Part shown: piece after piece, positions 34,687 to 41,666 of the stretch
Layout of the letters: every line of letters starts with the position of its first letter
How positions within the stretch are numbered: the stretch's first letter is position 1
Source: Anaerolineales bacterium
GTDB lineage: Bacteria; Chloroflexota; Anaerolineae; 4572-78; J111
Reading direction: 5' to 3'
DNA: 64,000 nt
Assembly (NCBI GenBank): GCA_015075405.1
Contig: JABTUK010000003.1
Location: 558,001-622,000 of the forward strand
Translations under genes and position numbers: made by a program
The notes under the pieces: model-generated
The model's database searches: none
What the model was told of the DNA's origin: nothing
The model's input: the letters and a program-made list of their open reading frames with translations, nothing else

Positions 34687-34807
34687 TAACTGCTCAGGCA
34701 TGTTATTTCGACCGGAGGGAGAAATCTCCTAATCCGTGGTTTGTAGACAACGATCTGGGAGATTTCTCGGCTTTCAGCCTCGAAATGACATGAGGGGTGA
34801 GCAGTTA
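34687..34807. repeat. MITE-A copy 3
   Basis: TAACTGCTCAGGCATGTTATTTCG at the left, CGAAATGACATGAGG..GTGAGCAGTTA at the right. It lies between the cysA start and the first operator-like cluster. Confidence 0.8.
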
Positions 34808-34850
34808 CCGCGCATGAACATTGGTATAACCAAACCATAACCAAGCCGCA

Positions 34851-34891
34851 TGACAAAGCTTGTGATAAAGCTGTGACAAAGCTGTGACAAA
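34851..34891. promoter_or_regulatory. Four TGAYAAA half-sites, spacing 12-11-11 (cluster 1)
   Basis: TGACAAA, TGATAAA, TGACAAA, TGACAAA begin at 34851, 34863, 34874 and 34885. Direct repeats at one helical turn are typical of OmpR/PhoB-family regulators, and an OmpR-family regulator gene lies 0.5 kb away. The cluster is 185-225 bp upstream of cysA. Confidence 0.6.
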
Positions 34892-34901
34892 TTTGGCCTG
34901 G

Positions 34902-35057
34902 TTATCTGCTGAATTCTGGGCCGACTGTATCAACAACTACCTGCCGCCACCAATGAGGCCACAAGCGAGGAAGAGTAATCGCCGCATACCAAATTGTGCC
35001 AATGTAAAAGAGGTCCAATGCCAGCCAGAGTATGGTAAAGTGATACAACTGCTCCAT
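34902..35057 (-). CDS. 51-residue single-helix membrane microprotein
   Basis: ATG at 35057 with GAGGAG 9 nt upstream and TAA at 34902. The sequence begins MEQLYHFTILWLALDLFYIG and continues TIWYAAITLP with a Trp-rich end (RLWPHWWRQ); one TM helix at about residues 6-28. Flanked on both sides by the operator-like clusters, with cluster 2 in promoter position (57-97 bp upstream). No family recognised. Hydrophobicity, RBS and placement support it as real. Confidence 0.6.
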   Translation of the reverse strand: MEQLYHFTILWLALDLFYIGTIWYAAITLPRLWPHWWRQVVVDTVGPEFSR

Positions 35058-35113
35058 TTCTGATAACTCCTCATCTGTTACAAAAGAATTAGGCTTACTT
35101 TAGTAAAAGGGCA

Positions 35114-35154
35114 TGACAAAAAACGTGATGAAACTGTGATAGTTTTGTGACAAA
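35114..35154. promoter_or_regulatory. Four TGAYAAA-like half-sites, spacing 12-11-11 (cluster 2)
   Basis: TGACAAA, TGATGAA, TGATAGT, TGACAAA begin at 35114, 35126, 35137 and 35148, exactly the spacing of cluster 1. Upstream of the microprotein gene and overlapping the T-tract of the two-component operon terminator. Confidence 0.6.
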
Positions 35155-35188
35155 AAAGACCTCCGAGGTTAGATAACCTCGAAGGTCT
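35152..35188 (-). terminator. Intrinsic terminator of the two-component operon
   Basis: On the minus strand AGACCTTCGAGGTT / AACCTCGGAGGTCT (one mismatch, 4-nt loop) followed by TTTTTT. About 165 bp downstream of the response-regulator stop; the interval 35190-35351 contains only small palindromes such as CCGGCAGAGTTAACTCTGCCGG. Confidence 0.8.
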
Positions 35189-35351
35189 ATCAGAGTTATT
35201 TGAATTAGAAAAGGGGCTTTTTTGAACCAGCGATTATGCGAGATCGTTGCGAGATGGGTACGGATATGTATCCGTAATGGATATCCGGCAGAGTTAACTC
35301 TGCCGGTAATGGGTTACAGATGAATATCTGCAACCAGCTTTCATAGGTGAC

Positions 35352-36032
35352 TCAATCCGCAGGGGAGATGAAACCGTAACCCAAACCGGCGACGGTTTCG
35401 ATGTAAACAGGCCGGGTTGGATCCGGCTCTATTTTGCCGCGCAGACGGCGCACCAACTGGCGCAGCATATCCCGGTCGCCGCCTTCTGCGCCCCAAACAT
35501 GGCTAATCAGCGCTTCGATGGTTAATACCTGGCCGGCGTTGAGCATCAAATAATCCAGCAGCCGGCTCTCCAGCGGGGTCAGGCTGATAATCTTGCCCTG
35601 ACCCAAACGTACCTCCCGCCGGCTGGGGTCGAGGGTTAATTCACCTACCTGGCGTATGGCCGGCGCCGGCGTTTTACCCGCTCGGCGCAGCACTGCCTGG
35701 GCGCGGGCCACCAATTGGCGCGGGCTGAAGGGCTTGACGATATAATCGTCGGCTCCTGTGCCGAGGCCGCGCACAATATCATCTTCTTCCCCGCGCACCG
35801 TCAGCAGAATAATGGGAATATCAGACTCTTCCCGGATGCGCCGGCAAACGGCAAAGCCATCGAGTTTAGGCATATTCAAATCCAGGATAATCAAGTCAGG
35901 CTGTTCTTCGGCCCAACGCCGCAGCGCCATTTCACCCTCATAAGCCTGGATTACCTCAAAACCCTCCCGCCGCAGCGAAAAGGTGACTAGATCAGCCAAG
36001 ACACGATCATCATCAACCACTAATGCTTTCAT
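35352..36032 (-). CDS. OmpR/PhoB-family response regulator
   Basis: 226 residues. Receiver domain with VVDDD, phospho-acceptor Asp51 ([13 protein letters not shown]), LTVR and a KPFSPRQL lysine; winged-helix Trans_reg_C domain ([46 protein letters not shown]). Its start overlaps the kinase gene end by 20 bp. Regulators of this type bind direct repeats about 11 bp apart, matching the two nearby clusters. Confidence 0.94.
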   Translation of the reverse strand: MKALVVDDDRVLADLVTFSLRREGFEVIQAYEGEMALRRWAEEQPDLIILDLNMPKLDGFAVCRRIREESDIPIILLTVRGEEDDIVRGLGTGADDYIVKPFSPRQLVARAQAVLRRAGKTPAPAIRQVGELTLDPSRREVRLGQGKIISLTPLESRLLDYLMLNAGQVLTIEALISHVWGAEGGDRDMLRQLVRRLRGKIEPDPTRPVYIETVAGLGYGFISPAD

Positions 36033-38154
36033 TTTTTTCCACTACCGGTAGAGTAAACCAAAAAATAGCGCCGCCGCCGGGCCGGTCATCTGCCCCCACC
36101 TGCCCGCCCTGAGCCTCGACAATGGCTTTGACCACCGACAGGCCCAGCCCCGTACCCGCCTGGGCGTGACTCTGATTGTGAGCAGCCCGATCGTACATAA
36201 AACGGCGAAACAGGTCGGTCCGAAACTCAGCCGGAATGCCCGGCCCACAGTCGGCCACCGTCACCCGGACCAAGTTATCGGCTACCGCCGCCGCCAGGGT
36301 AATCTCGGTGGCATCGGGGCTATATTTGCTGGCGTTAAACAGCAGGTTCAGCAAAACCTGACTGGTCCGGCGCGGATCGGTCTGAACCATCGGCAGCAAG
36401 TCCGGCAGCGCCAGGGTTAAATATTGGCTGCGCCGAACCAGCAACGGCTGCAAGGTCTGTGTTACCTCGGCAATAATATCAGGCAGGTGGGTGGGCCGGG
36501 GTGAGACCCGAAAGCGCCCGGCCTCGATACTGGCGCTTTCCAGCAGGTTATCCACCACTGTTTGCAGGCCCAACACCCCCAGATGCAGCGACGACAAGAG
36601 TTCCTGTAGCTCCCCCGCGCTGAGGTCAGGAGCCTGGTCCAGCAGTAATTCCACCGAAGCCGCCAGGGCTGAGAGCGGGGTTCGAAACTCATGGGCAATA
36701 TTCGCCAAAAAGTGGCCCACCAGCCGATGCATTAACTCTTCTTCGCTGACATCGCGGAAAACCAGGGCCACCTGCGTGGGAGACCCTGCGGGGGCCAGCT
36801 TGGCCCCGGTAATAGCCAGGGTCGCCTGGCGGCCATCGGCCAGAAGCAGGTTAACTTTTGTTTTGCCGCCACGAGGGGGCATAAGCTGGCTGAACCGTTC
36901 GCCGGTATTGGCCGGCTGCAACACGTCGTCACAATTTCGCCCCATCACCTCGTCACGGGACCAGCCGGTAATTTGCTCGGCGCCGTGGCTGAAAAAGGTA
37001 ATCCGCCCGTGGGCATCCAGGGTCACAATCCCCTCGACGATGGACTCCAGCAAGTTGCTGCTCCAGGCTTTTTCCCGGCGCAGATCGTTCAAAGTCAGTT
37101 GCAAATCGAGCCGGGCTGCCTCCAAGGCCCAGGCTACCAGGGCGACTTCTTGCACACGTGGGTCAATAGGTACGGGATTGGTCAAATCGCCCCGGCTCAA
37201 ACGGGTAGCGGCTTTGGTTAACCGGGCCAGGGGTTGGCTGATCCGCCGGGCCAAAAACGCGCCCAGGAGCGAGCCAATCAAGGCCACTGCCCCTATCCCG
37301 GCCAGCAACATCCCCACTAAACGTTCCTGGATAGCGACAATGTTGGCAACCGGCAGCGCCACCTCGGCCATAAGTCCCGGCTCGCCCAGTGTGAGCGGTC
37401 CATGCAAAGGCAACAAATCACCCACCGTCAGACGGGCGGCATAATAAGGCTGACCTTCGACCAGAAAGCTCGTCCGGTTTATGCCTTCATCCGGGCCGGG
37501 GAGGGGTGATAGAGCAATCCCCCTATAACGCGCCCCATCGGAAAAACTGGTGGCAACCGGCCGCCCGGCCGCCAACAGGGTGTGCTCCAACCCGGTCTGG
37601 TCATGAATTTCCTCGGCAAATTCTTTACCCAGCGTAACGCCAACAATGACCCGGCCCAGCCCGATTTGGTCGTCACTGATCGGCTGAGCCGCCACCAACC
37701 AGACTCGCGGCAAAGGTTGGCCTGGAACCACATAAAAGCCATCGGGTTCATTGGCCCCGCACATATTCGACGGGAATTGCTGGCCCACTTGACCTACCAT
37801 GTGACCGGCCGGGTTGCAAACCAAAATGAGATCGAGGTTTGCTCCACTTTGCAGGGTACTCAAATAAGATAGCAACTTGGCCTGGTTGCCCTGCAACAAC
37901 AACTCGCGCAGACTGGGCCGCTGGGCTGTCAACACGGCCAGCCCTCTGACCTCATTTTGCCGGGCAGCATAAAGAGCCTGGGCTGCCCGGCTGCCCTGAT
38001 CCACCTGTGCCCAGGCCTGGCGCTCCAACTGGTCGCGCAGCAGCCAAATGGCCGGCAGCCCAATCGCCGCCGCCGAAAGCAAAACCAGGAGGACGAAGCT
38101 CAACAGCAACTGCAGCCGCAGGCGGTTTAAGGCCAAACTCAATCGTTTTAGCAT
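36013..38154 (-). CDS. Membrane sensor histidine kinase (Cache-HAMP-PAS-HisKA)
   Basis: 713 residues. TM1 at ~17-38, an extracytoplasmic Cache-like sensor (~40-280), TM2 at ~288-308, HAMP ([22 protein letters not shown]), PAS domain ([33 protein letters not shown]), HisKA with phosphoacceptor His488 ([13 protein letters not shown]) and HATPase ([38 protein letters not shown]). Layout resembles PhoR-like kinases. The ligand is unknown; adjacency to the sulfate operon suggests nutrient anion or redox control. Confidence 0.93.
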   Translation of the reverse strand: MLKRLSLALNRLRLQLLLSFVLLVLLSAAAIGLPAIWLLRDQLERQAWAQVDQGSRAAQALYAARQNEVRGLAVLTAQRPSLRELLLQGNQAKLLSYLSTLQSGANLDLILVCNPAGHMVGQVGQQFPSNMCGANEPDGFYVVPGQPLPRVWLVAAQPISDDQIGLGRVIVGVTLGKEFAEEIHDQTGLEHTLLAAGRPVATSFSDGARYRGIALSPLPGPDEGINRTSFLVEGQPYYAARLTVGDLLPLHGPLTLGEPGLMAEVALPVANIVAIQERLVGMLLAGIGAVALIGSLLGAFLARRISQPLARLTKAATRLSRGDLTNPVPIDPRVQEVALVAWALEAARLDLQLTLNDLRREKAWSSNLLESIVEGIVTLDAHGRITFFSHGAEQITGWSRDEVMGRNCDDVLQPANTGERFSQLMPPRGGKTKVNLLLADGRQATLAITGAKLAPAGSPTQVALVFRDVSEEELMHRLVGHFLANIAHEFRTPLSALAASVELLLDQAPDLSAGELQELLSSLHLGVLGLQTVVDNLLESASIEAGRFRVSPRPTHLPDIIAEVTQTLQPLLVRRSQYLTLALPDLLPMVQTDPRRTSQVLLNLLFNASKYSPDATEITLAAAVADNLVRVTVADCGPGIPAEFRTDLFRRFMYDRAAHNQSHAQAGTGLGLSVVKAIVEAQGGQVGADDRPGGGAIFWFTLPVVEKNESISG

Positions 38155-38211
38155 GGTACTGATTCACCTTACCACAATAATATAATCGAAATTCTTCAAA
38201 TTGGGCAATCG

Positions 38212-38220
38212 TGGTATAAT
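38212..38220 (+). promoter_or_regulatory. Extended -10 (TGGTATAAT)
   Basis: TGGTATAAT in the divergent gap between the kinase gene and the TIGR01777 gene, 96 bp before the latter's ATG. The -35 is poor, as at 14922. Confidence 0.45.
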
Positions 38221-38315
38221 CGGATATGTTTGCCCGGAGGCAGGCGGGAGGAGCCTTACTCCGGGTCTTCAAGCGTCAGAAACCCAAAAATCTACCCAAA
38301 GAGGAGAAGAACCTT

Positions 38316-39227
38316 ATGCAAATTGTGATCGCCGGCGGAACGGGAACCATTGGGCGCAGGCTGGTGTATCATTTGCTACAGCACGGTCACGTGGTCAAGG
38401 TTGTCAGCCGGCAGCCTTTCAAACCGGCCAATTTACCGGCCAAAATTATTTTTGCCCAGTGGGATGGCAAAAGCGCCCAGGGCTGGGGCAGCCTGGTGGA
38501 CGGGGCTGACGCGGTGGTGAATCTGGCCGGGGCCGGGATTGCCGATGAAGCCTGGACAGAGGCGCGCAAAAAGGAAATCCAGGAGAGCCGGGTTAAGGCC
38601 GGTCAGGCCATCGTTGAGGCAATCAGCGCCGCCAGCGCCAAACCCAAAGTTCTGATTCAATCATCGGCGGTGGGCTATTATGGCGTCCAGAACAACGATA
38701 AGGTCCTCACCGAGGACCATCCCCCGGCCAATGATTTTCTGGGGCGGACTTGTCAGGACTGGGAGGCTTCGACGGCGGCGGTTGAGGCGTTGGGTGTGCG
38801 CCGGGTGGTCATTCGCAGCGGGGTGGTGCTGGATATGCAGGGCGGCGCGCTCCCCCGGATGGTGCTGCCGTTTCGCTTTTTTGCCGGCGGGCCAATTGGC
38901 AGCGGCCAGCAGTGGTTCCCCTGGATTCATTACTGCGATGAGGTCGAGGCCATCCGCTTTCTGATCCAGACCGAAGCCGCCAGCGGTCCCTTTAACTTAA
39001 CCGCGCCTAATCCCGTCCGCAGCAGGGAGTTAGCGAAGGCCATCGGCAAGGTGATGAAGCGGCCTGCTTTTGCCCCAGCGCCCGCTTTTGCCTTCAAAAC
39101 GATGTTCGGCGAGATGTCTACCGTGCTGCTGGACGGTCAGCAGGCCATACCCAAGCGATTGCAGGAGTTGGGTTATCAGTTCAGATTTTCGCAGGTGGAA
39201 GCGGCCCTGCGAGATTTGCTGGCGTAA
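38316..39227 (+). CDS. TIGR01777-family NAD-dependent epimerase
   Basis: 303 residues from ATG 38316 with GAGGAG 9 nt upstream; the open frame begins at 38226 without a signal. Rossmann motif IVIAGGTGTIGRRLVYHLLQ, VVNLAGAGIADEAWTEARKKEIQESRV and the C-terminal DUF1731-like end (GEMSTVLLDGQQAIPKRLQELGYQFRF) identify the SDR39U1/YfcH group of nucleotide-sugar epimerase-like proteins. Physiological substrate unknown. Confidence 0.92.
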   Translation: MQIVIAGGTGTIGRRLVYHLLQHGHVVKVVSRQPFKPANLPAKIIFAQWDGKSAQGWGSLVDGADAVVNLAGAGIADEAWTEARKKEIQESRVKAGQAIVEAISAASAKPKVLIQSSAVGYYGVQNNDKVLTEDHPPANDFLGRTCQDWEASTAAVEALGVRRVVIRSGVVLDMQGGALPRMVLPFRFFAGGPIGSGQQWFPWIHYCDEVEAIRFLIQTEAASGPFNLTAPNPVRSRELAKAIGKVMKRPAFAPAPAFAFKTMFGEMSTVLLDGQQAIPKRLQELGYQFRFSQVEAALRDLLA

Positions 39228-39251
39228 ATCTCGAAATTGGTAAAAAAGGGG

Positions 39252-39271
39252 TAACTGCTCGCCATGTCATT
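39252..39271. repeat. MITE-A end fragment
   Basis: TAACTGCTCGCCATGTCATT only, between the epimerase and flavodoxin genes. Confidence 0.45.
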
Positions 39272-39274
39272 GTC

Positions 39275-39772
39275 TTAACTTTCGAGGTTAATCATACTGG
39301 CCCAGGTGCGAATTACCAGCCAGTCGCGGTAATCGCCCACAGTGGCCTTGACCGACTTGACGATCATCTTTTCGCCAAAATTCAGCTTGTCGAGATTGAT
39401 GTAGCCGTGGAATAGAATCACATCCTTCGGTTTAATGGCCTCCCGCACCGAGGCCAAATTCTCCGGGAAGGTCCAACCGCTCATGATTTCGTTGGGGTCG
39501 CCCTCGCCGGTGGGGCCGCTGGAAAAGAGCCAGACGGGCCGGCCGGCGAGTATTTCTTGATGGGTCCGTAAAAATTTGGCCGCCCCTTTGAGCCAGCTCC
39601 CCGCGTACACGGCGCTGCCAATGACAAAGCCATCGTACCCGGCCAGACTGTCTACTTCTGACATAGGTTTGACCTCGACTTCGTACTCGCGTTTGGTCAG
39701 CTCCTTGCCGATAACTTCGGCAATCTCCGCCGTTGAGCCGTATTTGCTGGCATAGGTTACTAACACTTTCAT
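39275..39772 (-). CDS. Flavodoxin-domain protein (HemG-like)
   Basis: 165 residues from ATG 39772, 6 nt after AAGGAGG; the frame extends to 39805 through a repeat. VLVTYASKYGSTAEIAEVIGKEL is the FMN phosphate loop; VIGSAVYAGSWLKGAAKFLR and VWLFSSGPTGEGDP are typical of the flavodoxin domain found in menaquinone-dependent protoporphyrinogen oxidase-like proteins. Small FMN electron carrier or oxidase; partner unknown. Confidence 0.88.
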   Translation of the reverse strand: MKVLVTYASKYGSTAEIAEVIGKELTKREYEVEVKPMSEVDSLAGYDGFVIGSAVYAGSWLKGAAKFLRTHQEILAGRPVWLFSSGPTGEGDPNEIMSGWTFPENLASVREAIKPKDVILFHGYINLDKLNFGEKMIVKSVKATVGDYRDWLVIRTWASMINLES

Positions 39773-39793
39773 CAATATCCTCCTTCGTAGATA

Positions 39794-39842
39794 CCCCTGC
39801 CCCAACCCCTCCCCCGCTGCGGGGGAGGGGTTGGGGCAGGGG
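39794..39842. repeat. CCCCTGCCCCAACCCCTCCC palindrome
   Basis: Near-perfect GC-rich inverted repeat with 23-nt arms around TGC, 22 bp upstream of the flavodoxin start. Of the dispersed palindrome type; would form a strong leader hairpin. Confidence 0.75.
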
Positions 39843-39911
39843 GTTTATTTTCATTATAAGTGGCGTGTCACGGACTTGTGAACACTCCTAAAAAACAGTA
39901 ACCAAAAATGA

Positions 39912-40598
39912 CTACTCGCGGCCATACGCTCCCGGCCGCAGCCAGCGCGCCAGCCGCCGCTCGAAGCGGCCCCGCCGGTCGAGGGTATGAGCCTGGTTCA
40001 GCAGCCACTCGACCAAATATTCGCGCAGGTTATCCAACCGGCCCGGCTGCGACTCTTTAATCAGGGCACGGATGTCCAACCATAAGGCGGTGGACTCCAA
40101 CGGAAATTGAATCTCATCCAAAATGTCAAGGTGGACCGGGATCACCGAGGCATCAGGCAGCACTTCGTTGAGGTAGCGCTGAGCACGGGCGGCGTGATAA
40201 AGATGGGTCAACGCAAAGATGTGGGCCAGGCCGTGAACCCGGCGCAGTACCCGCGCCATCCGTACTTCGAGCAGGGTGCAGTTGGTGAGCTGGCGGATAA
40301 TCACAAAATCGGCGGGGATTTGGAAGCGCTCGATCAGCAATTTCCTGACCATATGGGCGTCGGGGGTTAATTTTGGCCCGTGGACATCGGAGGCGACAAA
40401 AATTAGATAAGGTTTAGGCGGGGGGGCGCTGTACCACAAGGCCGCAGCCATTGCCGCCCGGCCCCATAACTGCTTGTTTTCCTTTTTAGTTCCCTGACGC
40501 TTGCCCATAATCAACAAGGCCGAAGGGGTAGCCGGCCATTCGGGTTCGGCGGGTTCAGTTGAAGATAGGTTGTTAGTTAAAGCATTCATGGTATACAT
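39912..40598 (-). CDS. DUF218/YdcF-like protein
   Basis: 228 residues if started at MYTMNALTNN; the frame opens at 40679 but its first 27 codons (MEGRKDGRLEAERDG) are translated TTCCATC-type repeat. PSALLIMGKRQGTKKENKQLWGRAAMAAALW, PYLIFVASDVHGPKLT and IIRQLTNCTLLEVRMARVLRRVHGLAHIFALTHLYHAARAQRYL fit the DUF218 (YdcF/SanA-like) alpha/beta fold, though with some canonical residues changed. Directly downstream of the tryptophan dioxygenase gene. Role unknown. Confidence 0.6.
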   Translation of the reverse strand: MYTMNALTNNLSSTEPAEPEWPATPSALLIMGKRQGTKKENKQLWGRAAMAAALWYSAPPPKPYLIFVASDVHGPKLTPDAHMVRKLLIERFQIPADFVIIRQLTNCTLLEVRMARVLRRVHGLAHIFALTHLYHAARAQRYLNEVLPDASVIPVHLDILDEIQFPLESTALWLDIRALIKESQPGRLDNLREYLVEWLLNQAHTLDRRGRFERRLARWLRPGAYGRE

Positions 40599-40612
40599 TG
40601 TCAACGGAAGGA

Positions 40613-40685
40613 TAAAGGATTGGAATGCTGGAAAACCATCTCTTTCAGCCTCCAACCTTCCATCTTTCCGTCCTTCCATTCTTCC
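40613..40685. repeat. TTCCATC/GGAAG repeat between TDO and DUF218-like genes
   Basis: GATTGGAATGCTGGAA at one end and CCAACCTTCCATCTTTCCG then TCCTTCCATTCTTCC at the other; an inverted pair of the GGAAGGTTGG family, overlapping the 5' end of the long DUF218 frame. Confidence 0.6.
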
Positions 40686-40689
40686 AATT

Positions 40690-41472
40690 TTACAACTCCG
40701 TCCGAATAGCCCACAAATCGGGAAAGAGCGGCTTGAGCAGGGTGGTTTGCAAATAGCCTACCCCGGCCGAGCCGCCTGTGCCCGGCTTGGTCCCAATCGT
40801 CCGCTCGACCATTTTGACATGCCGGTAGCGCCACTCCTGGATACCCTCATCAAAATCCACCATATTTTCACAAACCTGAGTTAACGCGGGGTTACTGCGG
40901 TACACTTCAATCAGGATTTGCTGGATTTCCGGCGAAGGTTGGATGGGCTGGCTGACATCCCGCCCCAACAACTCCGGCGGAATGGGATAGCCGTTGGCGG
41001 CCAGGTAGCGCAGAAATGAGTCCCACAGGCTGGGCTGCTGGTAGCGCTGCTCCAAGCGGCGGCGGGCGGGCATCTCTTCCGGGTAATACACCAGGACGGC
41101 GCGGCGTTTGTGGCCCAGCACAAATTCCAACTCTCTGAATTGGTGAGATTGAAAGCCGCTGGCCGATTCCAGCCGGTGACGGAAGGACAAAAATTCCAGC
41201 GGGGTCATGGTTTCCAGGATGTCAATCTGGGCCACCATCGTTTTAAGAATGGTCAAAATGCGCCGCAGGGTGCGCAGCGCCCGCGGGGTATCGTTGGCTT
41301 CCAGCTTTTGCTGCAAATAATCCAGTTCGTGCAAAACCTGTTTAAACCATAGCTCGTAAACCTGGTGGATGATGATAAACAGCAACTCATCGTGCTCCGG
41401 CCCCTCGGAGAGCGGCTGCTGGGCCGATAACACCTGGTCTAACTTTAAATAATTTGAATAGGTGAGCGGCAT
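40690..41472 (-). CDS. kynA: Tryptophan 2,3-dioxygenase
   Basis: 260 residues (family about 270-290). LTYSNYLKLDQVLSAQ, HDELLFIIIHQVYELWFKQVLHE, FLSFRHRLESASGFQSHQFRELEF and WRYRHVKMVERTIGTKPGTGGSAGVGYL hold the active-site and heme-ligand (RHVKMVER His) regions of TDO, a tetrameric heme enzyme that opens tryptophan to N-formylkynurenine. No other kynurenine genes are nearby. ATG 5 nt after AGAGGAGG, which can be sequestered by a leader hairpin. Confidence 0.95.
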   Translation of the reverse strand: MPLTYSNYLKLDQVLSAQQPLSEGPEHDELLFIIIHQVYELWFKQVLHELDYLQQKLEANDTPRALRTLRRILTILKTMVAQIDILETMTPLEFLSFRHRLESASGFQSHQFRELEFVLGHKRRAVLVYYPEEMPARRRLEQRYQQPSLWDSFLRYLAANGYPIPPELLGRDVSQPIQPSPEIQQILIEVYRSNPALTQVCENMVDFDEGIQEWRYRHVKMVERTIGTKPGTGGSAGVGYLQTTLLKPLFPDLWAIRTEL

Positions 41473-41475
41473 CCT

Positions 41476-41526
41476 GGCCTCCTCTTAACCGGCGAAAACA
41501 GGAGGCCAAAGCTTGCTTTGGCCTCC
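41476..41526 (-). promoter_or_regulatory. Mutually exclusive hairpins in the TDO leader
   Basis: Hairpin A: GGAGGCCAAAGC / GCTTTGGCCTCC (41501-41526). Hairpin B: GGCCTCCT (41500-41507) pairs with AGGAGGCC (41476-41483), which contains the Shine-Dalgarno of the TDO gene. The two share 41501-41507, so only one can form; B would block translation. The rest of the 194-bp gap contains one more imperfect hairpin (41568-41622). Confidence 0.45.
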
Positions 41527-41666
41527 ATCGCTTCAATCCACCCGTATCCAGGCGCTAAAAATGACAAGCCGGGATTGGGGTTGGGGTGTAAAAAGTATTA
41601 TCCCCAATTTCCCTATCCCGGCAAAAAAGATTTGTCAGGTGTAAGGTAGTTCCAGACAAAGAGCTT

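Noticed and set aside
35219-35345. Regulatory palindromes (CCGGCAGAGTTAACTCTGCCGG, ACGGATATGTATCCGT)
   Set aside because: Downstream of the regulator and 3' of any start; a chain of short unrelated palindromes fits repeat DNA better than operators.
36491-37444. 317-residue open frame on the + strand
   Set aside because: Antisense to the histidine kinase (HAMP to HisKA part); Ser/Arg-rich product without family features.
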